DNA of 64,000 nucleotides, from the NCBI GenBank assembly GCA_016288005.1, contig JAEEXY010000001.1:124001-188000 (forward strand). Reading direction: 5' to 3'. Below the pieces are notes generated by a model, which was not told where the DNA came from, ran no database searches, and was given only the letters and a program-made list of their open reading frames with translations. This document shows, one piece after another, positions 32,950-41,583 of the stretch. The DNA is from Lachnospiraceae bacterium. GTDB taxonomy: Bacteria; Bacillota; Clostridia; Lachnospirales; Lachnospiraceae. Position 1 is the first letter of the stretch. Every line of letters begins with the position of its first letter. A program made the position numbers and the translations under genes.

Positions 32950-34527
32950 ATGGCACAGATAAGGGTAAGTGACCTTACATTTTCCTATGACGGCAGTTCG
33001 GATACCGTTCTGGAAAATGTATCGTTTAATATTGACAGTGACTGGAAACTGGGCATGATAGGCAGGAATGGCAAAGGCAAAACGACATTGCTGAACCTTC
33101 TGCTCGGCAGATATGAATACAAAGGCAGTATCTCGGCAGGGACAGGTTTTGACTATTTTCCGTATGAAATCAGCCCGGAGCAGCTGAAAAATACGGCGGA
33201 TGAGCTGGCGGTGTTCTGGAAACCGCATGCCGAAAGCTGGCAGATACTGATGCAGATCAATCAGATAGGGCTCGATCCGGAGTTAATGTACAGGCCGTTT
33301 GGGACGCTCAGCCACGGAGAGCGCACTCAGGTGATGCTGGCGGTGCTTTTCGCAGGAGAGAACGAATTCCTGCTGATCGACGAGCCGACAAACCATCTGG
33401 ATACCGACGCACGACGGGCGGTAAAGAGGTACCTGAATTCGAAAAAAGGCTTTATCCTGGTATCGCATGACCGCGATCTGCTGGATGCGGTCTGTGACCA
33501 CGTGCTGGTCCTGAACCGCAAGACCGTTGAGGTACAGGCAGGCAATTTTACGTCATGGTGGGAGAATAAGGAAAAAAGCGACGCCTTCGCGAAGGCGGAG
33601 AACGAAAAGCATCTGAAGGAGATCGGCAAGCTGAAAGCCGCGGCCGACAGAGTCGGCAGATGGGCGGACAAGAGCGAAGGCTCAAAGATAGGATTCGATC
33701 CTGTAAAAGAGCATGACCGTTACATGGACACACGCGCCTATATCGGCTCGAAGACAAAGAAAATGCAGACCCGCGTGAAGGCCTTTGAAAAAAGGATCGA
33801 CCGCGAGATAGAGGAAAAAGAAGGCCTGCTGCAGGATATCGAAACGGTCAACGATCTGAAGCTGATGCCGATGCGCTATCACAAGGAGGTGCTGGTAGAG
33901 GCAAGGGATCTGTCCCTTCGGTATGAAGGCGCGGATCGTGAGCTGTTTACCGGGATGCGGTTCAGGATCAAACGCGGAGACAGATTATTCCTCGCGGGAG
34001 AGAACGGCTGCGGCAAATCGAGCATAATAAAGGCTATACTGCAGAAACTCGCGGACGGAGGGATGAATACGCCCGCGATGCGGCAGTCGTTTGTAGGGAA
34101 TGGATTTACAGATACCGGGTCTGGACCGGTCATCGGCGGCACCCTAGATGTTTCGTCGGGTCTCGTGATATCCTATATCAATCAGGACACTTCATTTTTA
34201 AGTGGTTCGCTGCAGGATTTCTGCGAGAAGCACGGACTGCAGTACAGCGTTTTTCTGGCGATACTCAGGCAGCTCGATTTCGGGAGAGCGCAGTTCGTAA
34301 AGGATATGGAGGATTTTTCCGAAGGACAGAAGAAAAAAGTCCTGATCGCGGCGAGCCTCTTAACCCCCGCGCATCTGTATATCTGGGATGAGCCGCTCAA
34401 TTATATCGACGTTTTTTCACGCATGCAGATCGAGAAGCTGATACTTGAATTTGAGCCTACGATGCTGCTGGTTGAGCATGACGAGCGCTTCAGGGAAAAG
34501 GTCGCAACAGGGATCGTATCTTTTTGA
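32950..34527 (+). CDS. ABC-F ribosome-protection ATPase (Lsa-like)
   Basis: This 525-residue soluble protein has two ABC ATPase domains and no membrane segments. Domain 1: Walker A GRNGKGKT (38-45), signature LSHGE (from 120), FLLIDEPTNHLD (from 140). A charged interdomain linker (about 195-290) follows. Domain 2: GENGCGKS (350-357), FSEGQKKK and IWDEPLNYID. The opening LTFSYDGSSDTVLENVSFNID...DWKLGMIGRNGKGKTTLLNLLLG resembles Lsa-type proteins, which eject lincosamides, pleuromutilins and streptogramin A from the ribosome. The drug spectrum cannot be read from sequence. ATG 32950 is chosen because AAGGGAG (32934-32940) lies 9 nt upstream. Confidence 0.88.
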   Translation: MAQIRVSDLTFSYDGSSDTVLENVSFNIDSDWKLGMIGRNGKGKTTLLNLLLGRYEYKGSISAGTGFDYFPYEISPEQLKNTADELAVFWKPHAESWQILMQINQIGLDPELMYRPFGTLSHGERTQVMLAVLFAGENEFLLIDEPTNHLDTDARRAVKRYLNSKKGFILVSHDRDLLDAVCDHVLVLNRKTVEVQAGNFTSWWENKEKSDAFAKAENEKHLKEIGKLKAAADRVGRWADKSEGSKIGFDPVKEHDRYMDTRAYIGSKTKKMQTRVKAFEKRIDREIEEKEGLLQDIETVNDLKLMPMRYHKEVLVEARDLSLRYEGADRELFTGMRFRIKRGDRLFLAGENGCGKSSIIKAILQKLADGGMNTPAMRQSFVGNGFTDTGSGPVIGGTLDVSSGLVISYINQDTSFLSGSLQDFCEKHGLQYSVFLAILRQLDFGRAQFVKDMEDFSEGQKKKVLIAASLLTPAHLYIWDEPLNYIDVFSRMQIEKLILEFEPTMLLVEHDERFREKVATGIVSF

Positions 34528-34547
34528 TGCGAACTGATAAAAAATGC

Positions 34548-34576
34548 TTGCTTTCTCTTTAATGCTATGGTATTAT
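34548..34576 (+). promoter_or_regulatory. Promoter for rplS
   Basis: TTGCTT (34548-34553), 17 bp, TATTAT (34571-34576) with TGG just before it (extended -10). The same -10 form precedes rimM. Confidence 0.65.
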
Positions 34577-34586
34577 AATTCATCGT

Positions 34587-34655
34587 GAGTAATGGTGTTC
34601 CGCTGTACCGAGCCGATAGACAACGGGTAACGCAAGGTAGGATGAACAGCATATA
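34587..34655 (+). promoter_or_regulatory. Candidate L19 autoregulatory leader
   Basis: The 5' UTR of rplS folds with TGTTC (34596-34600) against GAACA (34644-34648), and inside it TACC (34606-34609) against GGTA (34626-34629). GTTCCGCTG near the 5' side and GAACAGC near the 3' side resemble the ribosomal protein L19 leader of Firmicutes as I remember it. That family call is from memory. Confidence 0.5.
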
Positions 34656-34669
34656 TTAAGGAGGTTCAT

Positions 34670-35017
34670 ATGAACGATATTATCAAAAACATTGAGAATG
34701 CTCAGCTTAAAGAGACCGTACCCGAGTTCAGCGTTGGTGACACCGTAAGAGTTTCTTCACTGGTTAAAGAAGGTAACCGTGAGAGACAGCAGGTATTTGA
34801 GGGAATCGTTACCAAGAGACAGAACGGCGGCGCAAGAGAGACATTCACCGTTAGAAAGATTTCGGACGGTGTAGGCGTTGAGAAGACCTGGCCTTTACAT
34901 TCACCCGTTGTTGCTAAGGTTGAGGTTATCAGACATGGTAAGGTAAGACGTGCAAAGCTTAACTACCTTCGCCAGAGAACAGGAAAGGCTGCTAAGGTTA
35001 AGGAAGTTATCCGTTAA
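34670..35017 (+). CDS. rplS: Ribosomal protein bL19
   Basis: This 115-residue L19 protein of the 30S/50S interface shows [52 protein letters not shown] and [28 protein letters not shown] precedes ATG. It normally follows trmD; here it has its own promoter, leader and terminator, so it is a separate unit. Confidence 0.97.
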   Translation: MNDIIKNIENAQLKETVPEFSVGDTVRVSSLVKEGNRERQQVFEGIVTKRQNGGARETFTVRKISDGVGVEKTWPLHSPVVAKVEVIRHGKVRRAKLNYLRQRTGKAAKVKEVIR

Positions 35018-35034
35018 TTTTTTACGTAGTCTGC

Positions 35035-35069
35035 AAGGGACCGTATTCGTACGGTCCCTTAAATTTTTA
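35035..35069 (+). terminator. Terminator after rplS
   Basis: AAGGGACCGTA (35035-35045) and TACGGTCCCTT (35050-35060) form an 11-bp stem with a TTCG tetraloop, followed by AAATTTTTATTT. Confidence 0.92.
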
Positions 35070-35070
35070 T

Positions 35071-35099
35071 TTGCCTATTCCACACGCTGATAGTAAAAT
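35071..35099 (+). promoter_or_regulatory. Promoter for lepB-rbgA-rnhB
   Basis: TTGCCT (35071-35076), 17 bp, TAAAAT (35094-35099), directly after the rplS terminator. Confidence 0.65.
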
Positions 35100-35142
35100 T
35101 ATAGTGTATGAATAAAAATGATTTGCGAGGATTTACTCATTT

Positions 35143-35811
35143 ATGAGCCTTGATTACGATTTTGACCGGGCCGAACGGATAGAGAAACGGAAAAAGTTCT
35201 TCAAAAAGTTCTTCGGCTGGGTTTTGGCGCTCGGGGCGGCGATCACGCTGGCCTGGGCCATTACGACATATGCCCTGGAAAAGACGAATATGGTCGGAGA
35301 TTCGATGGAGGCCACGCTTTCTTCGGGAGATACGATACTGATCAATAAGCTGCTGTACCGCATCAAATCACCCGAACGGTTCGATGTAATAGTATTTAAA
35401 AAGGACGGCAAGGAGCACAGCTATTACAGCATCAAGAGGATCATCGGACTGCCGGGCGAGAGAGTGCTGATCACCGGCGGAAAGATATACATAGACGGTG
35501 TTTTGCTCGAAGACGAAGCCAATGTCGAGGATATAATGCTTCCGGGTCTGGCGGGCGATGAGATGGTGCTCGATGAGGATGAATACTTTGTTCTCGGCGA
35601 TAACCGCAACAACAGCGAGGACAGCAGATATTTCAATGTCGGCAACGTATTCTCCGATGAGATCATCGGAAAAGCGTGGCTGAGGATCAACAGGTTCGGA
35701 CTGATCAGCAAGCTGAATCTGAAGCGTGATAAGGAAGAGACGGCCGATGATGCTGAGGAAGATGCGGATAACAGCAGCGGCAGTGACGACGGCAAAAGCA
35801 CCGATAAATAA
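35143..35811 (+). CDS. lepB: Signal peptidase I
   Basis: This 222-residue membrane serine protease removes signal peptides. One N-terminal membrane helix (about 24-44) is followed by the Ser-Lys dyad: S54 in GDSMEATL and K98 in YYSIKRIIGLPGE. The third box is VLGDNRNNSEDSRYF. An acidic, Ser/Asp-rich C-terminal tail (about 198-222) extends past the conserved core. Confidence 0.95.
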   Translation: MSLDYDFDRAERIEKRKKFFKKFFGWVLALGAAITLAWAITTYALEKTNMVGDSMEATLSSGDTILINKLLYRIKSPERFDVIVFKKDGKEHSYYSIKRIIGLPGERVLITGGKIYIDGVLLEDEANVEDIMLPGLAGDEMVLDEDEYFVLGDNRNNSEDSRYFNVGNVFSDEIIGKAWLRINRFGLISKLNLKRDKEETADDAEEDADNSSGSDDGKSTDK

Positions 35812-35823
35812 GCGGAGGCAAAG

Positions 35824-36693
35824 ATGAGCGACAGCCCCAATGTTATAAACTGGTACCCCGGGCATATGTCAAAGGCAAAGCGGCAGATGCAGGAGGACTT
35901 AAAAATTATCGACGCGGTGGTTGAGATCCTGGACGCGAGGATACCCTTCAGCAGCAAGAATCCCGACATCGACCGGATGGCTGAGAACAAATACCGCATT
36001 ATCATCCTGAACAAAGCGGATCTGGCCGATAAGGCAAAGACCGACGAGTGGAAAAAGTATTACGAGAACAAGGGATTTTTTGTGAGCGCGGTCGATTCGC
36101 GCAGCGGAAAGGGCATGAAGGATGTAGTCGAGCTGATCCGCAAGGCATGCGCCGAGAAAATCGAAAAGGACAGGAAAAAGGGCATCTTAAATCGTCCAAT
36201 CCGTGCGATGATCGCTGGTATACCGAACTCGGGAAAGTCCACATTCATCAATTCGATGGTCGGCAAGGGCGCGGCAAAAACAGGCAATAAGCCCGGCGTC
36301 ACCAAGGGAAAGCAGTGGATCAGGCTGAATAAGGATATCGAGCTCTTGGACACGCCCGGCATACTCTGGCCGAAGTTCGAGGACCGCAGCATCGGCCTTA
36401 AGATCGCGTTTATCGGCTCCATCAATGATGAGATTCTTTTCCCCGAGGAGATGGTCTGCGAGCTGATCGGGATACTAAAAAAAGAGTACCCCGGCACGAT
36501 AGATCAGAGATACGGCGAGGGCCTTGAAGCCATGGAGGACAATTTCGGGATACTCGGCAGGATAGCAGCAGTACGCTCATGCCTCAAAAAGGGCGGCGAA
36601 CCCGACACCGAGAAGGCTGCCAGGCTCGTGATCGACGATCTGCGCAGCTGCAAGCTCGGAAATATCACATTGGAAAAGGTGGCCGATCTATGA
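35824..36693 (+). CDS. rbgA: Ribosome biogenesis GTPase RbgA (YlqF)
   Basis: RbgA is needed for late 50S assembly. The 289-residue protein has the circularly permuted GTPase order: G4 NKAD (63-66) comes before G1 GIPNSGKS (132-139) and G3 DTPG. It starts INWYPGHMSKAKRQM, the family N-terminus, and ends with the RNA-binding C-terminal helical domain. The stop overlaps the rnhB ATG by 4 bp. Confidence 0.95.
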   Translation: MSDSPNVINWYPGHMSKAKRQMQEDLKIIDAVVEILDARIPFSSKNPDIDRMAENKYRIIILNKADLADKAKTDEWKKYYENKGFFVSAVDSRSGKGMKDVVELIRKACAEKIEKDRKKGILNRPIRAMIAGIPNSGKSTFINSMVGKGAAKTGNKPGVTKGKQWIRLNKDIELLDTPGILWPKFEDRSIGLKIAFIGSINDEILFPEEMVCELIGILKKEYPGTIDQRYGEGLEAMEDNFGILGRIAAVRSCLKKGGEPDTEKAARLVIDDLRSCKLGNITLEKVADL

Positions 36694-37352
36694 CTAAGGC
36701 TGAGGAACAGAGGGAATTAAAGCGTCTCGCAAAGCTCGAGGCGGAGCGTGCCAGGATTGAGACGATGAAGGAGTTCGAGTACAAATACGCGGACTGTGAG
36801 TTTATCTGCGGCATCGATGAGGTCGGGCGCGGACCTCTGGCAGGTCCGGTTTACGCTGCAGCCGTCATACTTCCCAAAGATAAGGAAATACTGTATCTGA
36901 ACGATTCCAAAAAGCTCTCCGAGAAAAAGCGCGAGGAGCTCTACGACGAGATCATGGAAAAGGCTGTCGCGGTGGGCATCGGGCAGGCATCGTGGAAGAG
37001 GATCGACGAGATAAACATCAAACAGGCGACGCTTGAGGCCATGAGGATGGCTGTAGGCGCGCTTTCCGTACAGCCCGATATGCTGCTCGTGGACGCGGAG
37101 CATATCCCAGATGTGAATATCCGTCAGGTCGGCATCATAAAAGGCGATGCCCGCAGCGTTTCGATCGCGGCGGCGAGCATCATAGCCAAGGTTACGAGGG
37201 ACCGCGTCATGTGCGAATACGCGAAGGAGTATCCGGAGTATGATTTCGCGGGCAACAAAGGATATGGTACCGCAGTACATATCGACGCGCTGAAAAAATA
37301 CGGACCCTGTCCGATACACAGACGTACGTTTATCAAGAATTTTGTATTATGA
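36690..37352 (+). CDS. rnhB: Ribonuclease HII
   Basis: RNase HII removes ribonucleotides from DNA and RNA-DNA hybrids. The 220-residue protein has GIDEVGRGPLAGPVYAA with catalytic D43/E44, LLVDAEHI, KGDARSVSIAAASIIAKVTRD and GYGTAVHIDAL. The start ATG 36690 overlaps the rbgA stop and has AAAAGGTGG upstream; longer openings of the frame run inside rbgA. Confidence 0.95.
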   Translation: MTKAEEQRELKRLAKLEAERARIETMKEFEYKYADCEFICGIDEVGRGPLAGPVYAAAVILPKDKEILYLNDSKKLSEKKREELYDEIMEKAVAVGIGQASWKRIDEINIKQATLEAMRMAVGALSVQPDMLLVDAEHIPDVNIRQVGIIKGDARSVSIAAASIIAKVTRDRVMCEYAKEYPEYDFAGNKGYGTAVHIDALKKYGPCPIHRRTFIKNFVL

Positions 37353-37651
37353 GAGATTTTACCGACAAGAAACGCAAAACCGCCGTTGCGCTCGGATTTG
37401 AGCCCGGCGACGAGGCACCGAAGATACTTGCCACCGGTCAGGGACATGTGGCGGAAAAGATCATCGAAGGCGCTAAGGAAAACGACATACCCATACACCG
37501 TGACCCCAAGCTCGCAAAGACGCTTTCCGAACTGGATTTCGGAGAGTACATTCCGCCCGAGCTTTATGAGGTTGTAATTCAGGTGCTCATGTATGTCGAC
37601 AGGATCGATTCGGTAAAGGAAAAGATGTCAGCCCCGAAGAAAGAGCAGTAA
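37349..37651 (+). CDS. ylqH: FlhB C-terminal-domain-like protein (YlqH)
   Basis: This 100-residue protein resembles the cytoplasmic C-terminal domain of FlhB/YscU (TAVALGFEPGDEAPKILATGQGHVAEKIIEGAKENDIPIHRDPKLAKTL). The NPTH autocleavage site of true FlhB is replaced (KRKTAVAL), and no membrane domain or secretion gene is present, so it is not an export gate. Stand-alone copies next to rnhB are known from Bacillus (ylqH). Their function is unknown. It overlaps rnhB by 4 bp. Confidence 0.88.
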   Translation: MRDFTDKKRKTAVALGFEPGDEAPKILATGQGHVAEKIIEGAKENDIPIHRDPKLAKTLSELDFGEYIPPELYEVVIQVLMYVDRIDSVKEKMSAPKKEQ

Positions 37652-37654
37652 TAA

Positions 37655-38008
37655 TTGAACAAGCGAAAGATAGGAAAAGAACAGGAAGACAGGGCGGTAA
37701 AGTACCTCACCGCGCAGGGATACAGAGTGCTGACCACGAATTTCTACTGCAACGCGGGAGAGATAGATATTATCGCAAAGGACGGGGATTACCTCTGCTT
37801 CATCGAGGTCAAATACCGGTCCAACATCTCGAGCGGATACCCGGAGGAGGCCGTGGACCCGCGCAAGGCCGGCAGGATAGCCAGATCGGCGCTGTATTAC
37901 ATGAACATGGCCGGATACGCGGAGGATACGCCCTGCAGATTCGACGTGGTCTCGATGCTCGAAGACGAGATCTATGTCATCAAAAATGCATTTGACGCCG
38001 CATACTGA
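37655..38008 (+). CDS. yraN: YraN/UPF0102 endonuclease-like protein
   Basis: This 117-residue protein has the nuclease-like fold motif GEIDIIAKDGDYLCFIEVKYR, i.e. E-x-D-x-n-ExK as in PD-(D/E)xK enzymes. Family members are often next to rnhB and comM-type genes; their role is unproven. The start is TTG 37655, 3 nt after ylqH; the Shine-Dalgarno is weak. Confidence 0.9.
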   Translation: MNKRKIGKEQEDRAVKYLTAQGYRVLTTNFYCNAGEIDIIAKDGDYLCFIEVKYRSNISSGYPEEAVDPRKAGRIARSALYYMNMAGYAEDTPCRFDVVSMLEDEIYVIKNAFDAAY

Positions 38009-38025
38009 CGGCGGACGGAGTGAAC

Positions 38026-38871
38026 TTGAAAAAGAAGATCAATGATATTTCAACGCTGATCGGAAACGATCACGCGGCATATATAAGCTTTCTGCCGCTG
38101 GAGTCGTTTGACTGGCTGAGTGCCGGTTTCTCGACACGCATAGGCGGTGACGGGAGCGGGATGTTTGGCGGCCTGAACCTTGGTTTCGGACGCGGGGATT
38201 CGGATGAAGTTGTCTGGAAAAACTGGCATTATCTGGGCGATCTGGCAGGCTTCGATCCCGACTGCATCGTATTCCCCAATCAGCAGCATACCACTGAGCT
38301 GAGAGCCGTGGACGAGCATGAAAGAGCCATGGGTACGCCGCCGTGCCTTAACGTTCCGATCGACGGGCAGATCACGATATCGCGCGATACCGTGCTGATC
38401 AGCTACGGAGCGGACTGTCCGTCCGTATACCTGATCGATCCCGAACATCATGCCGTTGGGATGTGCCATTCGGGCTGGAAGGGCACGCTTAACTCGATCG
38501 CTGAAAAGGCGGTAAGGCTGATGGCAGATACATACGGCACTGATCCCGCGCGTACATGCGCTTTTATCGGACCTTCGATCTGCATGGACAATTATGAGGT
38601 CGGCATTGATGTGGCCGGTCCATTTATAGAAAAATACGGCATTGACGTAACCGCAGATTCCGCGATCGTCAAAGCCGGGAAACGTGAGGGCAAGTACCAG
38701 CTCGACCTGTGGGAGGCGAACAGGCGCAACCTGATCGCCGCGGGCCTCGACGAAGGAAACATCCATATCAGCGGGCTCTGCACTTTCGGTATGGAGGAGC
38801 TGTTCTATTCGCACAGGAGGACAGGTACAGCCAGAGGCGCGATGGCGGGATTTATAGTCATCCGTAAATAG
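38026..38871 (+). CDS. pgeF: Multicopper-oxidase-fold purine nucleoside phosphorylase (PgeF/YfiH family)
   Basis: This protein of about 281 residues has the family metal-site residues: His in NQQHTTELR, Cys in SYGADCPSVY and His in GMCHSGWKGT. C-terminal FYSHRRTG...R..A is typical. Family members act on purine nucleosides and some have a peptidoglycan-editing role. GTG 38020 overlaps the only GGAG (38017-38020), so TTG 38026, 5 nt after it, is preferred. Confidence 0.92.
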   Translation: MKKKINDISTLIGNDHAAYISFLPLESFDWLSAGFSTRIGGDGSGMFGGLNLGFGRGDSDEVVWKNWHYLGDLAGFDPDCIVFPNQQHTTELRAVDEHERAMGTPPCLNVPIDGQITISRDTVLISYGADCPSVYLIDPEHHAVGMCHSGWKGTLNSIAEKAVRLMADTYGTDPARTCAFIGPSICMDNYEVGIDVAGPFIEKYGIDVTADSAIVKAGKREGKYQLDLWEANRRNLIAAGLDEGNIHISGLCTFGMEELFYSHRRTGTARGAMAGFIVIRK

Positions 38872-38889
38872 TTTTTGAGGTTTTGGGAT

Positions 38890-40278
38890 ATGAAAAAAGA
38901 AAAAGGTCATTTGATAAAGTCGGTCGAGCCCGGCTCGATCGCCGAGGAGCTCGGCATTCAGCCCGGTGACAGACTCATCAGCATCAACGGTACCGTGATC
39001 GAGGATGTGTTCGATTACAGGTATCTGACGGATGATGAGGAGCTGACTCTGCTGGTCTATTCGGCAGAGGAGGACGACGAGTTCGAATGCGATATAGAAA
39101 AGGACGCCGACGAGGACTTAGGGCTTGAGTTTGAGGCGGGGCTGATGGACGAATACAGGCACTGCTCGAACAAATGCATATTCTGCTTTATCGACCAGAT
39201 GCCGCCCGGGATGCGCGAAACGCTGTATTTTAAGGACGATGACGCGCGGCTTTCGTTCCTGCAGGGCAATTATGTTACACTTACTAACATGTCGGCAAAG
39301 GATGTCGAGAGGATCTGCTTTTACAGGCTGTCCCCGATCAATGTTTCGATACATACGACCAACCCCGAACTCAGATGCAAAATGCTGCACAACCGTTTTG
39401 CGGGAGACGCTCTCAAAAAGATCGATACCTTCTGCAAGGCAGGCATAGAGATAAACGGCCAGATAGTCCTGTGCAAGGGCTGGAACGACGGCGCGGAGCT
39501 TGACAGAACGCTCGGCGATATCGAAAAATACCTGCCGAATCTCGTCAGTCTTTCGGTGGTTCCGGTAGGCCTCACCAAGTTCCGCGAGGGGCTTTGCCCA
39601 CTTGAGCCTTTCGGACCCGAAGAGTCGGCCGTCGTCATCGATCAGATTGAAAAATGGCAGCAATACTATTATGATAAATACGGCACCAGGATCGTCTACG
39701 CGTCCGACGAATGGTATCTGAAGGCGGGACGCGAGATCCCCGCGCAGGAGTTCTACGAGGGCTTCCCCCAGATGGAAAACGGCGTCGGGATGGTAAGGAG
39801 CCTGCTCGATGAATTCGAGGAGGCTATAGCTGCGGACGATTCCGGACGGATCATGAAGGGGCATTTTACCTTTGTCACGGGTAAGCTGATCGAGCCGGTG
39901 CTGAGAACCCTTACGAACCGTATCACCGCGAAATACCCCGAAACAGTCACCGAAGTGGTCGGGATCAGGAACGATTTCTTCGGCAACATGATCACCGTCG
40001 CGGGACTGGTAACGGGGCAGGACATCTTAGCGCAGCTTAAGGACAGGCAGCTCGGAGATTACATCATCATGCCTTCCTCGATGCTCCGCGCGGGCGAGTC
40101 CGTACTGCTCGATGACCTGACCGTGGAGGACCTTCAAAAGGCTTTACAAACAAATATACGTATAGTAAAATCAGGTGGATCTGCTTTGATAGACGTTTTA
40201 TGCAGCGACTATACAGGCAATTTTAAAAGAGAGGTACCTTATGAGCAAACCGATAGTGGCGATCGTCGGCAGACCTAA
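38890..40278 (+). CDS. DUF512 protein: PDZ-like domain plus Fe-S/radical-SAM-like core
   Basis: This 462-residue protein has an N-terminal PDZ-like fold (about 1-65, GSIAEELGIQPGDRLISINGTVIED). The motif CSNKCIFCFIDQMPPGMR (C-x3-C-x2-C, radical-SAM spacing) follows, and a C-terminal DUF512 domain contains TFVTGKLIEPVL and GNMITVAGLVTGQD. Its reaction is unknown. It is conserved next to der in Clostridia. ATG 38890 is chosen with GAGG (38877-38880) 9 nt upstream. Its last 38 bp overlap the start of der in another frame. Confidence 0.88.
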   Translation: MKKEKGHLIKSVEPGSIAEELGIQPGDRLISINGTVIEDVFDYRYLTDDEELTLLVYSAEEDDEFECDIEKDADEDLGLEFEAGLMDEYRHCSNKCIFCFIDQMPPGMRETLYFKDDDARLSFLQGNYVTLTNMSAKDVERICFYRLSPINVSIHTTNPELRCKMLHNRFAGDALKKIDTFCKAGIEINGQIVLCKGWNDGAELDRTLGDIEKYLPNLVSLSVVPVGLTKFREGLCPLEPFGPEESAVVIDQIEKWQQYYYDKYGTRIVYASDEWYLKAGREIPAQEFYEGFPQMENGVGMVRSLLDEFEEAIAADDSGRIMKGHFTFVTGKLIEPVLRTLTNRITAKYPETVTEVVGIRNDFFGNMITVAGLVTGQDILAQLKDRQLGDYIIMPSSMLRAGESVLLDDLTVEDLQKALQTNIRIVKSGGSALIDVLCSDYTGNFKREVPYEQTDSGDRRQT

Positions 40279-41569
40279 TGTCGGCAAATCCACTTTATTC
40301 AACGCACTGGCGGGCGAACAGCTCTCGATCGTAAAGGACTACCCCGGTATCACGAGGGACAGGCTTTACGCCGACGCAACATGGCTTGACAGGTCGTTTA
40401 CGATCATAGATACGGGCGGAATCGAGCCCGATTCTTCCGATGCGATCCTGAAATCGATGAGGGAACAGGCCGAGATCGCGATCGATACCGCGGACGTTAT
40501 CGTATTCCTTGTCGATGTAAGACAGGGTCTCGTCGATGCGGATTTCAAGGTCGCGGATATGCTGCGCCGTTCGCAGAAGCCCGTTGTCCTGACAGTCAAC
40601 AAAGTCGATAATTTCAAACAGCTCGAGGCCGATGTTTACGAGTTCTACAATCTGGGCCTCGGCGATCCTATAGCCGTTTCCTCGAGCAATAAGCAGGGCT
40701 TCGGTGAGCTGCTCGACGAGCTGGTAAAATATTTCCCGCCCGAGGACGAACAGGGCGAGGAGGATGAGCGCCCGAGGATTGCAGTGGTCGGCAAGCCCAA
40801 TGTCGGCAAATCTTCACTGATCAACAGGCTGCTCGGCGAGAACCGCTGCATCGTTTCGGATGTTGCGGGCACTACCCGTGACTCGATCGACACCATTGTC
40901 GAGCATGAGGGCAAGGAGTATATTTTTGTCGATACAGCGGGTCTCCGCCGCAAGAACAAGATAAAAGAAGAACTGGAAAAATACATGATCGTGCGCACGG
41001 TAAGCGCCGTTGAAAAGGCCGATGTCGTCATACTTATGATCGACGCGACAGAGGGGATTACCGAGCAGGACGCCAAGATCGTCGGCATTGCGCATGAGAG
41101 GGGACGCGGCATCATCATCGCGGTCAACAAATGGGACGCCATCGAAAAGAATGACAAGACCATGTACCGTTTCCGCGACAAGATCGTGCAGACCCTGAGC
41201 TTTATCCCTTACGCCGAGATACTTTACATCTCCGCGGCTACGGGGCAGCGCGTGAGCAAGCTGTTCGAGTCCATTGAGGTAGTTATACAGAATCAGAACC
41301 TCAGGGTAAAAACCGGCGTCCTGAACGAGATCATGGCGGAGGCGGTCGCACTCCAGCAGCCTCCCACAGACAAGGGCAAGAGGCTCAAGCTCTATTACAT
41401 CACGCAGGTATCGGTAAAGCCCCCGACTTTCGTCATTTTCTGCAACGACAAGGAGCTTTTCCATTTCTCGTACCAGCGCTACATCGAGAATAAGATACGC
41501 GAAGCATTCGGCTTCTCGGGCACTTCGATCAGGATACTCATCCGCGAGAGAAGCGAAAAAGAACAGTAA
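40241..41569 (+). CDS. der: Ribosome-associated GTPase Der (EngA)
   Basis: This 442-residue protein with tandem GTPase domains is required for 50S assembly. The first P-loop is GRPNVGKS (10-17), the second GKPNVGKS (184-191). Each is followed by DTGGI/DTAGL and NKVD/NKWD. A KH-like C-terminal domain ends in ...GFSGTSIRILIRERS. It begins within the end of the DUF512 gene. Confidence 0.97.
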   Translation: MSKPIVAIVGRPNVGKSTLFNALAGEQLSIVKDYPGITRDRLYADATWLDRSFTIIDTGGIEPDSSDAILKSMREQAEIAIDTADVIVFLVDVRQGLVDADFKVADMLRRSQKPVVLTVNKVDNFKQLEADVYEFYNLGLGDPIAVSSSNKQGFGELLDELVKYFPPEDEQGEEDERPRIAVVGKPNVGKSSLINRLLGENRCIVSDVAGTTRDSIDTIVEHEGKEYIFVDTAGLRRKNKIKEELEKYMIVRTVSAVEKADVVILMIDATEGITEQDAKIVGIAHERGRGIIIAVNKWDAIEKNDKTMYRFRDKIVQTLSFIPYAEILYISAATGQRVSKLFESIEVVIQNQNLRVKTGVLNEIMAEAVALQQPPTDKGKRLKLYYITQVSVKPPTFVIFCNDKELFHFSYQRYIENKIREAFGFSGTSIRILIRERSEKEQ

Positions 41570-41583
41570 GAGGTTATTCTGAA

